Shown here: one piece after another, positions 6,131 through 8,083 of the stretch
Layout: each line of letters opens with the position of its first letter
How positions within the stretch are numbered: the first letter of the stretch is position 1
DNA from: Clostridia bacterium
GTDB taxonomy: Bacteria; Bacillota; Clostridia; Oscillospirales; CAG-272
DNA length: 8,083 nucleotides
Direction: 5' to 3'
NCBI GenBank assembly: GCA_017612655.1
Contig: JAGAFM010000157.1
Coordinates: 1 to 8,083 of the forward strand
The notes under the pieces: generated by a model
Told to the model about the DNA's origin: nothing
Database searches by the model: none
Seen by the model: the letters and a program-made list of their open reading frames with translations, nothing else
Made by a program: the position numbers and the translations under genes

Positions 6131-7858
6131 TCAGATGCTTCCTTCCAGAATCTTGGGCTCGATATCTTCCAGTTTTGTGCCTTCCCGATAGGAGCCGATT
6201 CCGGCCTCCCGCACATCCCGGATAAACTCCTCTGCCGCTTCTTTTCTGCCGGGATCCGTATTCGGGGTGTTGCAGAGACGGACATAACGGATGGAGAAAC
6301 GTAGCGTTTTCACACGCTGTAGAAAGACTTCGGAATCCGCCATCCGTTCAGCCTGATCGAAAAGAAGATCGGATTCGTCCAGAAAAGCAGGGGAGAGATA
6401 CGGCTGGTGAGGGCTGTCGTAGATGCAAACATGCGTATCTTCTTTGACCTGGTCATGGAGCAGATCGAACCAGGCGCGCACAGCGGGAGCCGCCATGCCG
6501 TAATAAGCAAACAGGAATTCATTGATCATCTGATCGACATCCTGCTCGGGATTCCATAGAAGTCTTGCAAGCACGTACTGGCGAAGGGCGTAGAGTTCTC
6601 CGCGTTCCGGAATGCAGTTTTCGCCTTCTTCAAAGATTCCTGTCACACCGTTCCGGATGAAATACTGAATATTAGGCTTCAGGACCTTGAAATCAGGAAA
6701 AGGCTGAAGCGCATGCGCAAAGTTTGCGGTGTAGTCCCAGATATGAAGGCGGTTCGAGATGGATGCCCAGCCCTCGAGATCGGCCGAGAAAGTAGAGTGA
6801 CCGCCGCCGTCCATCCAGGTATAGCTGCAGGATTCAAGCGGATGGCCGAAGCAGCATTCGATCGAGCAAAGGCGGACGATGACATTCTTTCTAGGCTTCG
6901 TTATACGGGGTGGCTTCCTTGTATAGACATAAGCCAGAGTGTCGATGGCTACGTTCGGATAATCCTTTTCGATGTCTTCCGCGATCGCGTTGACAAACCG
7001 GAGAAGCGCACCGGACGGGCTGCCTTCCTCACGGTCTACGGCACGGCAGTTTTCACACTGACAGGAGAAATGAATATCATTCTGCGAGACCGACATGATG
7101 GATGCATCGGGATTCTCATCAAGAATCTTTCTTACATTCTTCAAGGCAATTTGCAGGACGTCGGGATTGGTGAGACAGGGCTGCGAATAACCGCCTCTGC
7201 GGGTCGGATTCTCGCCGTTTTTATCATACTGAAGAGCAAAATACTCGGGATGGGTGTCGTAGTATTGTTCAGGCGGAACAAGCTCGTTCATGGTATGGAC
7301 AAATCTGGCGTAGAAGACACAGCCGCCCTGGGCGCGGGAAAGCTTGCCGTGAAAACCGGAGTTGACCCGGTTTCTGCACATAAAGTCCGGGTCGCTGTAA
7401 CCGCAGTTGTAGGGATCTCTCAGCTCCAGCTGAGGAATGTAGCGGTGATTGATTTCGGGAATCGTCAGGTCGGGTCTGTGTGGGATTTTTGAGAGTTCTG
7501 CGGTAAACCACCGGCATCCGAGGTAACAGTCAAGGAATTCGTATACCGCATAAAGAGCGCCGCGGACATCGGATCCGGCAAGGATAAGACTGGTGCCAAC
7601 CGTTTGAATCCAGACGCCTTCGAAACCCAGTTCACAGATATCAATCCCGGTTTGCAGCGCTTCAAAATGACGGTTTTGGCCAATGATAATCTCGGTATCG
7701 ATCGGTTCCGCATCGTCAAACACGATCGGAAAGCCTACTCCGGTGATTTCACCGAGAAAGTGTCTGAGTTCCTCGGCAGCGTGAAAAATGGAAGGGGAAG
7801 GAGATTCCGCAATAACAATTCGGTAATCGGTACGGAAATGTTTCGTCAGTGTAAGCAT
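6131..7858 (-). CDS. DUF4838-domain protein, predicted cytoplasmic glycoside hydrolase
   Basis: This is a 575-residue protein of the DUF4838 family. Residues 1-118 resemble the N-terminal domain that precedes the barrel in alpha-glucuronidases (GH67-type): AAEELRHFLGEITG (27-40), EIIIG (56-60), LILAGSDVRGALYAVYEFLD (91-110), and LGCRWFT (113-119). The DUF4838 region follows, with THPEYFAL (202-209), CLTNPDV (228-234), SVSQND (256-261) leading into a CxCxxC cluster (Cys266, Cys268, Cys271), IDTLAYVYTRKPP (305-317), SIECCFGHPL (332-341), IWDYTANF (373-380), and GVTGIFEEGEN (404-414). The acidic residues Asp375, Glu410, Glu411 and Glu413 in the last two blocks are candidate active-site residues; this is inference. 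DUF4838 proteins from Bacteroides were, to my recollection, used to define the endo-beta-N-acetylglucosaminidase family GH163, but relatives differ widely and the substrate here is unknown. There is no signal peptide, and 17 cysteines also suggest a cytoplasmic location. AGGAGG (7871-7866), 7 nt upstream, fixes the start, and a good promoter lies about 90 nt upstream. Confidence 0.85.
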   Translation of the reverse strand: MLTLTKHFRTDYRIVIAESPSPSIFHAAEELRHFLGEITGVGFPIVFDDAEPIDTEIIIGQNRHFEALQTGIDICELGFEGVWIQTVGTSLILAGSDVRGALYAVYEFLDCYLGCRWFTAELSKIPHRPDLTIPEINHRYIPQLELRDPYNCGYSDPDFMCRNRVNSGFHGKLSRAQGGCVFYARFVHTMNELVPPEQYYDTHPEYFALQYDKNGENPTRRGGYSQPCLTNPDVLQIALKNVRKILDENPDASIMSVSQNDIHFSCQCENCRAVDREEGSPSGALLRFVNAIAEDIEKDYPNVAIDTLAYVYTRKPPRITKPRKNVIVRLCSIECCFGHPLESCSYTWMDGGGHSTFSADLEGWASISNRLHIWDYTANFAHALQPFPDFKVLKPNIQYFIRNGVTGIFEEGENCIPERGELYALRQYVLARLLWNPEQDVDQMINEFLFAYYGMAAPAVRAWFDLLHDQVKEDTHVCIYDSPHQPYLSPAFLDESDLLFDQAERMADSEVFLQRVKTLRFSIRYVRLCNTPNTDPGRKEAAEEFIRDVREAGIGSYREGTKLEDIEPKILEGSI

Positions 7859-7865
7859 GGGAAGT

Positions 7866-7871
7866 CCTCCT
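7866..7871 (-). promoter_or_regulatory. Ribosome binding site of the DUF4838 gene
   Basis: AGGAGG on the minus strand (7871 to 7866) stands 7 nt before the ATG at 7858-7856. It is optimal in sequence and spacing and decides the start, which leaves no room for an N-terminal signal peptide. Confidence 0.8.
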
Positions 7872-7947
7872 GTTTCAAAGAATGGAATCTTGAAAAAACC
7901 GGACTGTTGATCGGGCGAAAAACGCAGCGAAGTGCTGGACCCGTATC

Positions 7948-7976
7948 ATCATATCATGGATTGAAACAGAATGCAA
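7948..7976 (-). promoter_or_regulatory. Sigma-A-type promoter with extended -10 for the DUF4838-ireB operon
   Basis: On the minus strand, TTGCAT (7976-7971) is separated by exactly 17 nt from TATGAT (7953-7948). The -10 matches the consensus TATAAT at five of six positions and is preceded by TG one base away (extended -10, TGATATGAT), which compensates for the weak -35 (three of six). Transcription would start near 7941, giving a leader of about 80 nt before the ATG. The leader has no obvious riboswitch or terminator. No operator could be identified with confidence. The remaining bases to the window end (7977-8083) contain a second TATAAT-like AT-rich patch near 8010-8025 but no matching -35 and no gene I can support. 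Confidence 0.6.
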
Positions 7977-8083
7977 CCGGGAAACAGGGATTCCAATTAC
8001 TAAAGTCTGTTTATTATATAAGACGAAATAGGACGGTTTTTAGGACCGCGGAAAAACTCAGGCAAGATGAGGCGAGACATCAA

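Noticed and set aside
6713..7492. Open frame of 259 codons on the plus strand opposite the DUF4838 gene
   Set aside because: The DUF4838 frame on the other strand has clear conserved blocks throughout this stretch and an ideal ribosome binding site; the plus-strand frame has neither.
7870..7969. Inverted 9-mer pair CTGTTTCAA (7870-7878) and TTGAAACAG (7961-7969) flanking the DUF4838 leader
   Set aside because: One copy abuts the ribosome binding site and the other is the promoter spacer. A regulator-binding pair is conceivable, but two short copies 82 bp apart are too little to support an operator call.
8050..8083. Possible end or start of another gene at the right edge (minus-strand frame open to a TAG near 8007; plus-strand ATG at 8067)
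   Set aside because: Only a few codons are visible, there is no recognisable motif, and the ATG has only a weak AGG in front. The minus-strand CTCA/TGAG hairpin followed by T residues is too short to count as a terminator.
1..8083. Search for CRISPR arrays, tRNA or rRNA genes, insertion sequences, attachment sites, toxin-antitoxin pairs or defence genes
   Set aside because: No direct-repeat array, RNA-gene signature, transposase or integrase motif, or defence-associated domain was seen; nearly all sequence is accounted for by six genes and short spacers.

Overview
The window looks like ordinary chromosome from a member of the Clostridia (Bacillota). The main reasons are an IreB/UPF0297-family gene, which is known mainly from Firmicutes, a short MetH of the kind common in clostridia, strong AGGAGG-type ribosome binding sites, a CapA-family lipoprotein, and base composition that appears moderately GC-rich by eye. 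A gut or rumen anaerobe would fit, but genus and family cannot be read from this sequence.

Left block, plus strand, 1 to about 5848: five genes packed as one apparent operon. They are the 3' end of ligA (NAD-dependent DNA ligase, BRCT domain), metF (5,10-methylenetetrahydrofolate reductase), metH (cobalamin-dependent methionine synthase without the C-terminal reactivation domain), a CapA-family lipoprotein, and a SpoU/TrmH-family RNA methyltransferase. Gaps are 9 and 35 nt, followed by two 4-nt ATGA overlaps. The block ends in a strong stem-loop terminator. MetF makes 5-methyl-tetrahydrofolate and MetH uses it to methylate homocysteine, so the two neighbours form the last two steps of methionine synthesis and feed the SAM pool used by the methyltransferase. 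The operon promoter lies upstream of the window. No SAM, cobalamin or T-box element is visible directly in front of metF or metH.

Right block, minus strand, 7976 down to 5861: a recognisable extended -10 promoter drives a 575-residue DUF4838-family protein (predicted glycoside hydrolase, no signal peptide). It is followed after 45 nt by a short IreB-family protein that lacks the N-terminal phospho-threonine segment of characterised IreB. The two blocks converge on one shared hairpin that can act as a terminator in both directions.

The outer 225 bases at the right end (7859-8083) hold the promoter and leader of the right block and otherwise nothing I can assign. I see no rRNA or tRNA gene, CRISPR array, insertion sequence or phage gene, and no evidence of a new multi-gene system. 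The most interesting points are the N-terminally shortened IreB-type protein behind a glycosidase-like gene, the cytoplasmic DUF4838 protein, the altered motif 3 of the RNA methyltransferase, and the missing MetH reactivation module.
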